Assembly (NCBI GenBank): GCA_044371535.1
Contig: JBILTL010000001.1
Coordinates: 1 to 64,000, forward strand
Direction: 5' to 3'
DNA length: 64,000 bases
Source: CAIZGX01 sp044371535
GTDB taxonomy: Bacteria > Bacteroidota > Bacteroidia > Flavobacteriales_D > Sanyastnellaceae
Below, piece by piece: positions 48,919 to 57,463 of this stretch. The position numbers and the translations under genes were made by a program. Each line of letters opens with the position of its first letter. Within the stretch, counting starts at the first letter, position 1. A model generated the notes under the pieces. The model saw nothing but the letters and a program-made list of their open reading frames with translations. It had not been told where the DNA came from and did not search any database.

Positions 48919-49312
48919 CTTCTTTGTAGAAAATCCACTCACCCACTTCTTTTCCATTTTCATATTCTCCTTCAACATATAGTTTTCCGTTTTCATGCCA
49001 TGCTTTGTATTCGCCTTGCAGCACTCCATTTTCAAACGTATTCAAACTCCATTTGTTACCATTTTCATAAAACGTATAACATTCACCATGTCGTTTGTTG
49101 TCTTTAAATCGCATTTCAATGTAGCACTGCTGGCTGTTTGGATAGAATGCGCGTTCTCCAATTTTATTGTTTGTACCCTCTTCGAAATATCCAACGATGC
49201 GCATTCCATTTTCAGCGACCTTAATCTCCCTGGCTTCGGCATCGTCTAACGACGGGGTACATGAAGCGAAAATGATCGTGAAAATTGATAGTATCCAAAA
49301 TATTTTTTTCAT
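48887..49312 (-). CDS. YwqK/MORN-repeat lipoprotein
   Basis: 141 residues. Lipoprotein signal (ILSIFTIIFASC, Cys near 18) followed by repeats of the MORN/YwqK kind: GTNNKIGERAFY, NKRHGECYTFYENGNKW, GVLQGEYKAWHENGKL and GKEVGEWIFYKEDGS. YwqK is sometimes labelled an antitoxin, but these exported MORN proteins are probably envelope proteins; no toxin is adjacent. Middle gene of the run polyprenyl synthase, YwqK, glucosaminidase. Confidence 0.85.
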   Translation of the reverse strand: MKKIFWILSIFTIIFASCTPSLDDAEAREIKVAENGMRIVGYFEEGTNNKIGERAFYPNSQQCYIEMRFKDNKRHGECYTFYENGNKWSLNTFENGVLQGEYKAWHENGKLYVEGEYENGKEVGEWIFYKEDGSEKERKKY

Positions 49313-49316
49313 ACAA

Positions 49317-50291
49317 TTATTTTTTTCGTTCGATGGTGTAATTCACTAACAATTTCAAGGATGCTCGAGCAGGAGTGTCTTCAAACTGATTTAAGATTTC
49401 CAATGCCTTATCGCGGAATTCAAACATCTTTTCAGTTGCATAAACAAGTCCGCCAAACTCCACCACTTGGGCCATTAGCGCTTCTACTTTCTCCTTATCT
49501 GTATTGAACTTCCGAACGGTACGAATCAATTTCTTCGCGGTATCGCGATCGACTTTTCCCAAAACATGAATCAATGGAAGCGTTAGCTTTCTTTCCTGAA
49601 TGTCAATCCCCACAGGCTTTCCAATAGCATCGGTAGTTCCGTAATCGAACAAGTCATCTTTGATCTGGAAGGCCATTCCCACGTATTCTCCAAACAACGC
49701 CAATTGCTTCACTTGCTCATCTGTAGCGGAAGTAGATGCTGCGCCGCTTTCGCAACAAGCTGAAATAAGTGAAGCTGTTTTCTGACGAATGATGTCGTAA
49801 TAAACCTCTTCTGTAATATCTAACTTTCTTGATTTTTCTTGTTGAAGTAACTCTCCCTCGGCCATGTCCTTCACGGCTTTGCTCATAATTCCTAACAGAC
49901 GAAACTGTTGGGTTTTCACGCTCAACGAAAGACCTCTTGACAACAAATAATCTCCAACCAATACCGCAATCTTATTTTTCCAAAGTGCGTTAATGCTGAA
50001 GAATCCGCGACGCATTTGCGCATCGTCCACCACGTCGTCGTGCACGAGTGTTGCGGTGTGCAGCAGTTCAATCATGGTTGCTGCCACGAACGTGGGCTCT
50101 TCTGGTTTTTCAAAAAGCTTCGCTGAAAGGAAAACAAAAAGCGGACGCATCTGCTTCCCTTTTCTTTTCACAATGTAATTGGTAACCTTATCTAACAAGC
50201 GATGTTCGCTTTTCATCTGTTCTTTGAAGAACGATTCAAACGCATTCATTTCGCCTTCAACGGGCGCTTGTATTTGGGATAGAGCTGACAC
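49317..50291 (-). CDS. Polyprenyl diphosphate synthase (octaprenyl type)
   Basis: Builds the long isoprenoid chain for menaquinone or similar. 324 residues. First Asp-rich motif LVHDDVVDDA (about residues 88-97), GDYLLSRGLSL, second motif FQIKDDLFDYG (about residues 205-215). The start is GTG at 50291, with TACATTTG 5 nt upstream, again near-leaderless. An aagat hairpin array begins 5 bp beyond the promoter box. Confidence 0.93.
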   Translation of the reverse strand: MSALSQIQAPVEGEMNAFESFFKEQMKSEHRLLDKVTNYIVKRKGKQMRPLFVFLSAKLFEKPEEPTFVAATMIELLHTATLVHDDVVDDAQMRRGFFSINALWKNKIAVLVGDYLLSRGLSLSVKTQQFRLLGIMSKAVKDMAEGELLQQEKSRKLDITEEVYYDIIRQKTASLISACCESGAASTSATDEQVKQLALFGEYVGMAFQIKDDLFDYGTTDAIGKPVGIDIQERKLTLPLIHVLGKVDRDTAKKLIRTVRKFNTDKEKVEALMAQVVEFGGLVYATEKMFEFRDKALEILNQFEDTPARASLKLLVNYTIERKK

Positions 50292-50296
50292 GGAGG

Positions 50297-50304
50297 CAAA
50301 TGTA
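50297..50304 (-). promoter_or_regulatory. -7 box 5 nt before polyprenyl synthase GTG
   Basis: Minus strand TACATTTG, CCTCC, GTG. Confidence 0.5.
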
Positions 50305-50308
50305 TAAC

Positions 50309-50440
50309 AAGATTCTTACGAAAGATGTTGCACAAGATGCTGAAGCAAGATTCTTACGAAAGATGTTGCACAAGATGCTGAAGCAAGATTCTTACGAAAG
50401 ATGTTGCACAAGATGCTGAAGCAAGATTCTAGAGAAAGAT
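50309..50440. repeat. Mini-hairpin array: exact 38-bp unit x3 (aagat family)
   Basis: The cleanest array. Three hairpins, TCTTACGA, GTTGCAC and GCTGAAGC, each preceded by aagat, make a 38-bp unit (5+8+5+7+5+8) repeated three times without change, followed by aagat, TCTAGAGA, aagat. The exact repeats point to recent amplification. Confidence 0.95.
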
Positions 50441-50517
50441 AATTCATCAGAACCTCTCTGTTAAAAAACAATTATACCCAAGGAAATAAGAATGAAGAAA
50501 ACTTGTTGATTTGTAAA

Positions 50518-51375
50518 ATGAGACTTTCAATCTTCGCGATATTGTTTTTCGTTAGTGCTTTGTCATTCGGACAGCGCAGAACGACCTTGAAAACGCTTTT
50601 CTATGAGCGCACTTCGTATATGCCGAAAGGACTTGTGGTGTCGATCGGGCCAACCTTTGCTTATGGAAAGAGATGGAATGCAACGGACACCATTGCTTCT
50701 CCAGATTTTTCTGCGGGTACCTACAAGGCCAGACCACGCATGGGTTGGACGGCAGATATTGGTAAATACTGGATCACGAACAAACTCTACTTCTTCAATC
50801 GATTCGATTTGAATGCTCATTACGTTCGATTCAATGGATCAGAGAAGTTCAATGGAATCGATGAATTCGGACAATCTATTTATGAAAAGCGCATTTTCCA
50901 TGAAAATAGATTTGGACTCACTTTTTCAACCAGTAATATTACTCCGTTCGGAAAAGGAAAGTGGATTCAAAATGAATTCGGAATATTCGCCGATTACGCC
51001 TACAAACGTTCTACATGCGGCGAATACTATGCACTTCCGAGAGCTTACTCTGAAAAAATTCGTTCGCAATTGTATTATGGTTTAGGTTATGGTATGCTCG
51101 TTAACGATGGACTCTATGCCACCTTCGAAGTGGAAGTACCTGTGCTTCAAATTTTCCCAAACACCCTTGGCGACATTCGCATGGACTATTTCCATTCGCA
51201 CTATTGTCCCATTGTTTTCAAAGCATCTCTGCTCTTCGCCAAACATAAGCCCAATCGTTCTTGTGAAGACGTGAACAAAGGTCCGAGCGACGTTAGCACC
51301 GACAAGCCTGGCAAACATGATGGCGGTGATCTTTTTGGTCCGGATATTAAAAAGAAGAAGAAGAGGAGGAGGTAG
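50518..51375 (+). CDS. Outer-membrane protein, basic tail
   Basis: 285 residues. ATG 50518 gives signal peptide MRLSIFAILFFVSALSFGQ. The body is beta-rich with aromatic alternation (YFFNRFDLNAHYVRFNG, LYYGLGYGMLVNDGLY), like a small outer-membrane or periplasmic barrel. The C-terminus is unusual: an Asp/Lys/Gly linker and a final run of nine Lys/Arg residues (positions about 277-285). No specific family recognised. Confidence 0.72.
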   Translation: MRLSIFAILFFVSALSFGQRRTTLKTLFYERTSYMPKGLVVSIGPTFAYGKRWNATDTIASPDFSAGTYKARPRMGWTADIGKYWITNKLYFFNRFDLNAHYVRFNGSEKFNGIDEFGQSIYEKRIFHENRFGLTFSTSNITPFGKGKWIQNEFGIFADYAYKRSTCGEYYALPRAYSEKIRSQLYYGLGYGMLVNDGLYATFEVEVPVLQIFPNTLGDIRMDYFHSHYCPIVFKASLLFAKHKPNRSCEDVNKGPSDVSTDKPGKHDGGDLFGPDIKKKKKRRR

Positions 51376-51380
51376 TTCCT

Positions 51381-51593
51381 AGATGCCGGAGGCAAGATTC
51401 TGACGAAAGATGTTTCACAAGATGCCGGAGGCAAGATTCTGACGAAAGATGTTTCACAAGATGCCGGAGGCAAGATACTTCGTAAGATTCTGACGAAAGA
51501 TGCTACGCAAGCAGAGCGGCCTGGCCGTAGGCTTCTTTTGCAAAATCTTGTGAAACATCTTACAAAGTATCTTGCGATAAAATCTTGCAAAAT
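51381..51593. repeat. Mini-hairpin array with polarity switch, aagat/atctt family
   Basis: Left: two complete 39-bp units of GCC-GGA-GGC, TC-TGAC-GA and GTTTCAC each preceded by (a)agat, then GCCGGAGGC, AC-TTC-GT, TC-TGAC-GA, GC-TAC-GC. Centre near 51512-51530 (GCGGCCTGGCCG). Right: atctt spacers with GTGAAAC, ACAAAGT and degenerate units. It lies upstream of the suf promoter. Confidence 0.92.
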
Positions 51594-51595
51594 CA

Positions 51596-51628
51596 TTTGC
51601 ATCAAATCCCTTAAATGTGGTATTTTTG
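51596..51628 (+). promoter_or_regulatory. suf operon promoter (-33 TTTG, -7 TATTTTTG)
   Basis: TTTG at 51596-51599 and TATTTTTG at 51621-51628, 21 nt apart, close to the Bacteroidota consensus TTTG-N19-TAnnTTTG. Directly upstream of the operator dyad. Confidence 0.7.
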
Positions 51629-51643
51629 CAGCCCAAACGACTT

Positions 51644-51666
51644 CTATTTAGATTTTTTCTAAATAG
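51644..51666. promoter_or_regulatory. 23-bp palindromic operator of the suf operon
   Basis: CTATTTAGA (51644-51652) and TCTAAATAG (51658-51666) are perfect complements around TTTTT. It lies about 10-30 nt downstream of the expected transcription start and 50 nt before sufA, where a bound repressor would block elongation. An Rrf2/IscR/SufR-type or Fur-type regulator is plausible; the protein is not encoded in the window. Confidence 0.7.
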
Positions 51667-51716
51667 TTTTCGAAATGGGTAAACATGTTGAACGTGTTGT
51701 TGTTAAACTTTGACAA

Positions 51717-52043
51717 ATGATTAAGATAACAGAAAGTGCGAAAGCACAAGTGGCAAAGCTGATTGCAGATGAAGGACATCCTTCGGATGCCTTCGTTCGT
51801 GTAGGCGTTGATGGTGGAGGTTGCAGCGGACTTATGTACAAGCTGGAATTCGATACTGAAATGAAAGACGGCGATCAGACCTTTGAAGACAATGGAGTAA
51901 AAGTGGTTGTAGACCGCAAGAGCTTCTTGTACTTGGTTGGAACCGAATTGGAATACACGGGAGGGTTGAACGGAAAAGGATTTGTGTTTAACAATCCGAA
52001 TGCCTCTCGCACGTGTGGATGTGGTGAAAGCTTTTCAATCTAA
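51717..52043 (+). CDS. sufA: A-type iron-sulfur carrier (SufA/IscA/ErpA family)
   Basis: 108 residues. Carries Fe-S clusters from the SufBCD scaffold to targets. The three cluster Cys are present: GGGCSGLMYKL (about residue 38) and SRTCGCGESF near the C-terminus (CxC). First gene of the suf operon; sufB follows after 6 bp. A 12-codon reading frame directly before it ends 3 nt upstream of the ATG and is probably not a gene. Confidence 0.94.
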   Translation: MIKITESAKAQVAKLIADEGHPSDAFVRVGVDGGGCSGLMYKLEFDTEMKDGDQTFEDNGVKVVVDRKSFLYLVGTELEYTGGLNGKGFVFNNPNASRTCGCGESFSI

Positions 52044-52049
52044 AAACAT

Positions 52050-53498
52050 ATGGCTTACGAAGGCGATGAGTTGTTAGAAAACGTAACCTCGAAAGAGTAC
52101 GAATTCGGATTTACAACCAACATAGAATCAGACAAAGCTCCGGCTGGATTGAACGAAGACATTATTCGCTTAATCTCTTCGAAGAAAAACGAGCCGCAAT
52201 GGCTACTAGACTGGCGTTTAGAGGCATTCAAGATTTTTCAGAAAATGACTGAACCCGAATGGGCGCATGTGAAGTATGAAAAACCAAATCTTCAAGCCAT
52301 CTCCTTTTACGCCGCACCTAAGCAAAAGAAGGTGTTAAACAGTTTGGACGAAATGGATCCAGAACTGCGTAAAACCATGGAAAAGCTTGGTATTTCCATT
52401 GAAGAACAAAAACGATTGAGTGGCGTTGCGGTTGATTTCGTGATGGATTCTGTATCTGTTGCTACTTCATTCAAAGAAAAATTAGGCGAACTCGGAATCA
52501 TCTTTTGCAGCATCAGCGATGCCATTCAAGAGCATCCTGAACTTATCAAGCAATACCTCGGAACAGTAGTTCCGCGTACCGATAACTACTACGCAGCATT
52601 GAACTCTGCTGTATTCACCGACGGTTCATTCTGCTACATTCCGAAAGGCGTGCGTTGCCCCATGGAATTAAGCACTTACTTCCGTATTAACGAAGCAGGC
52701 ACAGGTCAATTCGAGCGCACGCTACTTATTGCAGACGAAGAAAGCTACGTAAGTTATTTGGAAGGATGCACCGCTCCTCAGCGCGACGAGAATCAACTTC
52801 ACGCAGCAGTTGTAGAATTGGTTGCTATGCGCGATGCTGAAATAAAATACAGCACCGTTCAAAATTGGTATCCAGGAGATAAAGACGGAAAAGGCGGCGT
52901 CTTCAATTTCGTTACAAAACGCGGAATGTGTGAAGGAGCGAACTCCAAAATTTCTTGGACTCAAGTCGAAACAGGCAGTGCCGTTACTTGGAAATATCCA
53001 AGTTGCGTGTTGAAAGGTGACAACAGTGTAGGCGAATTTTATTCCGTTGCTGTGACGAATCACTTCCAACAAGCAGACACTGGAACGAAGATGATTCACA
53101 TTGGAAAAAACACCAAGAGCACCATCATTTCAAAAGGTATTTCTTCAGGAAGAAGTCAGAACTCGTACAGAGGTTTGGTTCAAATTGGAAAGAACGCAAC
53201 GAATGCAAGAAATTTCTCGCAATGCGATTCGCTCCTAATGACCGACACGAGCGGAGCACACACCTTCCCATACATTGAAGTAAACAACAGCACCGCGAAA
53301 GTGGAGCACGAAGCAACGACTTCAAAAATTGGTGAGGACCAAATCTTCTATTGTCTGCAACGCGGACTTGATGAAGAGCAAGCCGTGAGCATGATTGTAA
53401 ACGGATATGCAAAAGATGTATTGAATAAACTCCCAATGGAGTTTGCAGTTGAAGCACAAAAACTACTCGCCATTTCTTTGGAAGGAAGCGTAGGATAA
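52050..53498 (+). CDS. sufB: Fe-S cluster assembly scaffold SufB
   Basis: 482 residues, usual length. Scaffold subunit of the SufBC2D complex, where clusters are built. Typical blocks: GVAVDFVMDSVSVATSF, GSFCYIPKGVRCPMELSTYFRIN, YLEGCTAP (conserved Cys), ISKGISSGRSQNSYRGLV and FSQCDSLLMTDTSGAHTFPYIEV. sufC follows after 10 bp. Confidence 0.97.
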   Translation: MAYEGDELLENVTSKEYEFGFTTNIESDKAPAGLNEDIIRLISSKKNEPQWLLDWRLEAFKIFQKMTEPEWAHVKYEKPNLQAISFYAAPKQKKVLNSLDEMDPELRKTMEKLGISIEEQKRLSGVAVDFVMDSVSVATSFKEKLGELGIIFCSISDAIQEHPELIKQYLGTVVPRTDNYYAALNSAVFTDGSFCYIPKGVRCPMELSTYFRINEAGTGQFERTLLIADEESYVSYLEGCTAPQRDENQLHAAVVELVAMRDAEIKYSTVQNWYPGDKDGKGGVFNFVTKRGMCEGANSKISWTQVETGSAVTWKYPSCVLKGDNSVGEFYSVAVTNHFQQADTGTKMIHIGKNTKSTIISKGISSGRSQNSYRGLVQIGKNATNARNFSQCDSLLMTDTSGAHTFPYIEVNNSTAKVEHEATTSKIGEDQIFYCLQRGLDEEQAVSMIVNGYAKDVLNKLPMEFAVEAQKLLAISLEGSVG

Positions 53499-53508
53499 AA
53501 AGATAACT

Positions 53509-54264
53509 ATGTTAAAGATTGAAAATTTACAAGCGCGCATTGAAGAGAAAGAAATTCTCAAAGGACTTTCGTTAACCGTTGGTGAAGGCGAAGTGCACGC
53601 GATTATGGGTCCGAACGGATCTGGAAAAAGTACTCTTGCATCTGTTCTTGCAGGAAGAGAAGACTACGAAGTAACCGGAGGTTCAGTAACCTTCAACGAC
53701 AAAGATTTGCTTGATATGCCCGCTGAAGAACGTGCAAGAGAAGGTCTGTTCTTAGCGTTTCAATACCCAGTAGAAATTCCAGGAGTAAGCAACATGAACT
53801 TCCTGAAAGCTGCAGTTGGCGAGGTTCGCAAACACAGAGGTCTAGAAGCACTCACAGCGAAAGAGTTCTTGCAACTGGTAAAAGAAAAATCAGAATTGGT
53901 TGAATTAGACGGTCAACTTGCGAACCGCGCAGTGAACGAAGGATTCAGTGGTGGAGAGAAAAAACGCAATGAAATATTTCAAATGGCGATGCTCGACCCA
54001 TCGCTTTGTGTGCTGGATGAAACAGATAGCGGATTGGACATTGACGCGTTACGCATTGTGTCTGAAGGAGTGAATGCCATGCGCGACGGAAAGCGTTCGT
54101 TCGTTGTGATTACGCACTACCAAAGACTTTTGGATCATATCGTTCCAGACTTCGTACACGTCTTGTACAAAGGAAAAATTGTGAAGAGTGGAACGAAAGA
54201 ATTGGCGCTAGAGCTAGAAGAAAAAGGTTACGACTGGTTAAAAGAAACGGAAGACGCAAAATGA
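53509..54264 (+). CDS. sufC: Fe-S cluster assembly ATPase SufC
   Basis: ABC-type ATPase that drives SufB/SufD. 251 residues. Walker A GPNGSGKST (about residues 34-42), signature FSGGEKKRNEIFQMA, Walker B LCVLDETDSGLDID, H-loop VVITHYQRLL. The stop overlaps sufD by 4 nt. Confidence 0.98.
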   Translation: MLKIENLQARIEEKEILKGLSLTVGEGEVHAIMGPNGSGKSTLASVLAGREDYEVTGGSVTFNDKDLLDMPAEERAREGLFLAFQYPVEIPGVSNMNFLKAAVGEVRKHRGLEALTAKEFLQLVKEKSELVELDGQLANRAVNEGFSGGEKKRNEIFQMAMLDPSLCVLDETDSGLDIDALRIVSEGVNAMRDGKRSFVVITHYQRLLDHIVPDFVHVLYKGKIVKSGTKELALELEEKGYDWLKETEDAK

Positions 54265-55463
54265 GTATTGTAGCGGAAATAAAACCCACAAACACATTCA
54301 GCTTCAAACCGAACAAACATTCGGTTGCTGATTTTCCAATGCCCACTACTCGCGTAGAGTCTTGGAAATACACACGTGTTGGAGCCATTGATACCACTTG
54401 GAAACAAGCTGAACGCAATGCAAACCCAACAGTTTTAGAGCATGCCATTCGTATTGAAAACGGATTTATAACTCTTCCTTCAACCTGCATTGCAGGAATT
54501 CAACTTACGTTGGGAAAGAATCTTTCTGCCAATCAGCAAGAGACCATTCTTTCTGTATTGTCGAAAGAAAACAGAACAGATGTGTTCGATGCGATTTCTG
54601 AGAACGCTTCAAACGATCTTGTATTAATTGAAGTGGAAAAAGGAAAATTGGTTGAAGAAGTTTTAGCCATTGAATTGGGAAACTCTTCGAACATGTGTAT
54701 GAGTGCACCATATGTATTCATCGTTTCGAAAGAAAACTCGGTTGCAAAATTCACCGTTGATTTCAAAGGAGAATCAGAGCAGTCATTTCATTTGGTGAAT
54801 GTATACGCCCATGTTGAAGCATCTGCTCAACTCGAGATTCACCAACTTCAAAACACATCGAAGAACGAATGCATCTTGTTGAGAGAGTCTATTTCTCAAG
54901 CGGAAAAAAGTGTTTTCAAAATCACAACTGTTACTGCCAGCGGAACATGGGTGCGCAATGAGTTGAACATTCGTATTGAAGGACAACATTGTGAAACATT
55001 TCTAAGTGGAGCTTACTTCCCGAAGCAAGATCAATTGATCGACAATCATACGTTTGTTGACCATCAGGTTGCAAATTGCTACAGCAACGAGCTGTATAAA
55101 GGGGTGTTGTTTGAAAACGGAAAAGGCGTGTTCAACGGAAAAGTGTATGTGCACATTGATGCGCAAAAGACGAACGCCTATCAAAGCAACGCGAACATTA
55201 TGATGAGCGACAACGCAAGCATGTTCACGAAGCCTGAATTGGAAATTTATGCCGACGATGTGAAGTGTAGCCACGGAACAACTACTGGTCAATTCGACGA
55301 AGAAGCTTTATTTTACTTGCGCGCAAGAGGATTGAGCGAAGAATCTGCGAAGAGACTTTTGGTTTCTGCATTTACTTCAGATGTGATGAACCGCATTTCC
55401 ATTCCAAGTTGGAAGGAATACGTTCTTGCAACGCTTATTCAAAACGAAATCATAACCGAATAA
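54261..55463 (+). CDS. sufD: Fe-S cluster assembly protein SufD
   Basis: 400 residues. Partner of SufB in the SufBC2D scaffold. The weaker conserved N-terminal part has RVESWKYT, and the C-terminal beta-helix and helices carry LSGAYFPKQDQLIDNHTFVDHQV, DDVKCSHGTTTGQFDEEALFYLRARG. ATGA overlap with sufC. sufS follows after 17 bp. Confidence 0.95.
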   Translation: MSIVAEIKPTNTFSFKPNKHSVADFPMPTTRVESWKYTRVGAIDTTWKQAERNANPTVLEHAIRIENGFITLPSTCIAGIQLTLGKNLSANQQETILSVLSKENRTDVFDAISENASNDLVLIEVEKGKLVEEVLAIELGNSSNMCMSAPYVFIVSKENSVAKFTVDFKGESEQSFHLVNVYAHVEASAQLEIHQLQNTSKNECILLRESISQAEKSVFKITTVTASGTWVRNELNIRIEGQHCETFLSGAYFPKQDQLIDNHTFVDHQVANCYSNELYKGVLFENGKGVFNGKVYVHIDAQKTNAYQSNANIMMSDNASMFTKPELEIYADDVKCSHGTTTGQFDEEALFYLRARGLSEESAKRLLVSAFTSDVMNRISIPSWKEYVLATLIQNEIITE

Positions 55464-55480
55464 TCATTCGGTTTCAAAAT

Positions 55481-56713
55481 ATGGACAACGACACCCTTCA
55501 ACATAAAATGAAAGAATTGAAAGCTCAATTCCCAGCGTTGAATCAAGCGGTATACGGACGTCCACTTGTTTATTTAGACAACGCTGCAACCACGCAGAAG
55601 CCGCAGCGCGTGATCGATTCGGTGACGGAGTATTACACAAAGTGGAATGCGAATATTCACCGAGGTGCGCATTTTTTAGCGAATGCCTCTACTGAGAAAT
55701 TCGAAGCTACCCGCTCTGCGTTAGCTGAAATGTTGCACGCGAATTTCCGCGAAGAAATTATTTTCACGCAAGGAAGCACAGACAGTGTGAACATGCTTTC
55801 AACCATTTTAGAAAAAGAAGTTGAAGAAGGAGATGAGATCTGGGTAACAGAGATGGAACACCACGCGAACTTCGTTCCTTGGCAAGTGTTGGCAGAAAAG
55901 AAGAAAGCTGTTTTTCGATATATACCTATGACACCTTCGGGCGAATGGGATATGGATTACGCGAAAAGAGAATTGGGAAGCAAAGCGAAAATCGTTGCGT
56001 TCAATTACGTTTCGAATGCACTGGGAACCATTAATCCTGTTGAAGAATTAATAGCCCTTGCAAAGAGCACAGGAGCTTATGTTGTCATAGACGGCGCACA
56101 AGCGGTAGCCCATTTCGACATAAATGTTCAAGCCTTGAATTGCGATTTCTTCTTGTTCTCTGCTCACAAAATGTACGGTCCAACAGGGCTTGGTGTTTTG
56201 TGGGGAAAGAAAGAGTTGTTGGAGAAACTTCCTCCATACAGATACGGTGGTGAAATGATTCGTCAGGTATCTGTAACAGGAACCACCTTCAACGAACTGC
56301 CTTTCAAGTACGAAGCAGGAACTCCGAACATTGAAGCAGTGATTGCATTCAACGAATCCATTTCATTCTGCAAGGAAGTGGGAAGAGAGAACATGCATGC
56401 GCATGAATATTTCTTGTTGAAGACTGCAACAGCTCGATTGAAAGAAATAGAAGGAATGACTGTTTACGCAGACCTTCCGAATAAAGTAGGCGTGTTGAGT
56501 TTTAATGTGGAAGGCATTCATTCGGCCGATATTGGAACGTTGCTCGATCAGCAAGGTGTTGCTGTAAGAACGGGACATCACTGCACACAACCACTTTGGG
56601 AAAAGCTAGGAACCACGGGGTCTGTAAGAGCATCTTTTGCTTGTTACAATACCGTTGAAGACGTAGAACTATTTATTGCTGCGCTGAACAAAAGCGTAAA
56701 TATGTTGAGATAA
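55481..56713 (+). CDS. sufS: Cysteine desulfurase SufS
   Basis: PLP enzyme releasing sulfur from cysteine for cluster assembly. 410 residues. VYLDNAATTQKP near the start, DGAQAVAHFDI, PLP Lys in FSAHKMYGPTGLG (about residue 230), and catalytic Cys in RTGHHCTQPLW (about residue 365). ATG at 55481 gives the family start; longer frames lie inside sufD. Confidence 0.97.
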   Translation: MDNDTLQHKMKELKAQFPALNQAVYGRPLVYLDNAATTQKPQRVIDSVTEYYTKWNANIHRGAHFLANASTEKFEATRSALAEMLHANFREEIIFTQGSTDSVNMLSTILEKEVEEGDEIWVTEMEHHANFVPWQVLAEKKKAVFRYIPMTPSGEWDMDYAKRELGSKAKIVAFNYVSNALGTINPVEELIALAKSTGAYVVIDGAQAVAHFDINVQALNCDFFLFSAHKMYGPTGLGVLWGKKELLEKLPPYRYGGEMIRQVSVTGTTFNELPFKYEAGTPNIEAVIAFNESISFCKEVGRENMHAHEYFLLKTATARLKEIEGMTVYADLPNKVGVLSFNVEGIHSADIGTLLDQQGVAVRTGHHCTQPLWEKLGTTGSVRASFACYNTVEDVELFIAALNKSVNMLR

Positions 56714-57141
56714 TGATAGAGCAAAAGCAACAAGAGATAATTGAAGAGTTTGCATTTTTCGAAGAATGGATGCACAAGTACGAGCACATTATTGAGTTAG
56801 GAAAAGAAATGAAAGGCCTAACCGATGATGAGAAAAAAGACGACTTGCTTGTGGCTGGATGCCAATCGAAAGTTTGGTTGAAAGCATCGCTTCAAGAAAA
56901 CGGAACAGTGAATTTCGAGGCGGATAGCGACGCTATTATTACACGTGGATTGGTGGCATTGGTCGTTGGCGTTTTCAATGAAGAAACGCCAGACGATATC
57001 TTAAAAGCTAACATTCATTTCATGAATGATATCGGATTGGTTTCAAACTTAAGTCAAACAAGAAGCAACGGGCTTTCAGCAATGGTGAAACAAATCTTGT
57101 TGTATGCCACAGTTTTTCAAGCACAACAAAAAAGCAATTAA
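56713..57141 (+). CDS. sufE: Sulfur acceptor protein SufE
   Basis: 142 residues. Takes persulfide sulfur from SufS to the scaffold. Acceptor Cys in VAGCQSKVWL (about residue 53). Starts one nt into the sufS stop (TAATG) and is followed by sufT after 2 bp. Confidence 0.96.
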   Translation: MIEQKQQEIIEEFAFFEEWMHKYEHIIELGKEMKGLTDDEKKDDLLVAGCQSKVWLKASLQENGTVNFEADSDAIITRGLVALVVGVFNEETPDDILKANIHFMNDIGLVSNLSQTRSNGLSAMVKQILLYATVFQAQQKSN

Positions 57142-57143
57142 AT

Positions 57144-57455
57144 ATGGAGAAGGCCGCATTAACAGAGGATATTATTGCCAAATTGAAAACCATTTTCGAT
57201 CCGGAAATTCCGGTAGATATTTATGAATTGGGGTTAATCTATGGAATTGACATTGCGGAAGACGCTGCTGTGAAAATAACCATGACCCTAACCTCGCCTT
57301 CTTGTCCAGTTGCAGAAACATTGCCTCCTGAAGTAGAAGATAAAATCAAGTCGGTTGAAGGTGTTTCAGATTGTAAAGTTGAAATTACCTGGGAACCCAC
57401 TTGGGACAAAAGCATGATGAGTCAAGAGGCTCAACTTGAACTTGGGTTTTTGTAA
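57144..57455 (+). CDS. sufT: MIP18/DUF59 family protein (SufT-like)
   Basis: 103 residues. TIFDPEIPVDIYELGLIYGIDI and LTSPSCPVAETLP (conserved Cys) are the DUF59 pattern of Fe-S assembly factors. SufT works in maturation of Fe-S proteins. It ends the core suf operon; an exported protein follows 8 bp later. Confidence 0.93.
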   Translation: MEKAALTEDIIAKLKTIFDPEIPVDIYELGLIYGIDIAEDAAVKITMTLTSPSCPVAETLPPEVEDKIKSVEGVSDCKVEITWEPTWDKSMMSQEAQLELGFL

Positions 57456-57463
57456 TCTGTGTT

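Noticed and set aside
48887..49312. YwqK protein as antitoxin of a TA pair
   Set aside because: It is an exported MORN-repeat lipoprotein with no adjacent toxin; the antitoxin label is historical.
50309..50440. CRISPR-like array
   Set aside because: Spacers between palindromes are the constant part and only 5-6 nt long; there are no 25-40 nt unique spacers and no cas genes.
51675..51713. 12-codon leader ORF before sufA
   Set aside because: Too short to judge and with no attenuator-like codon run; probably chance.
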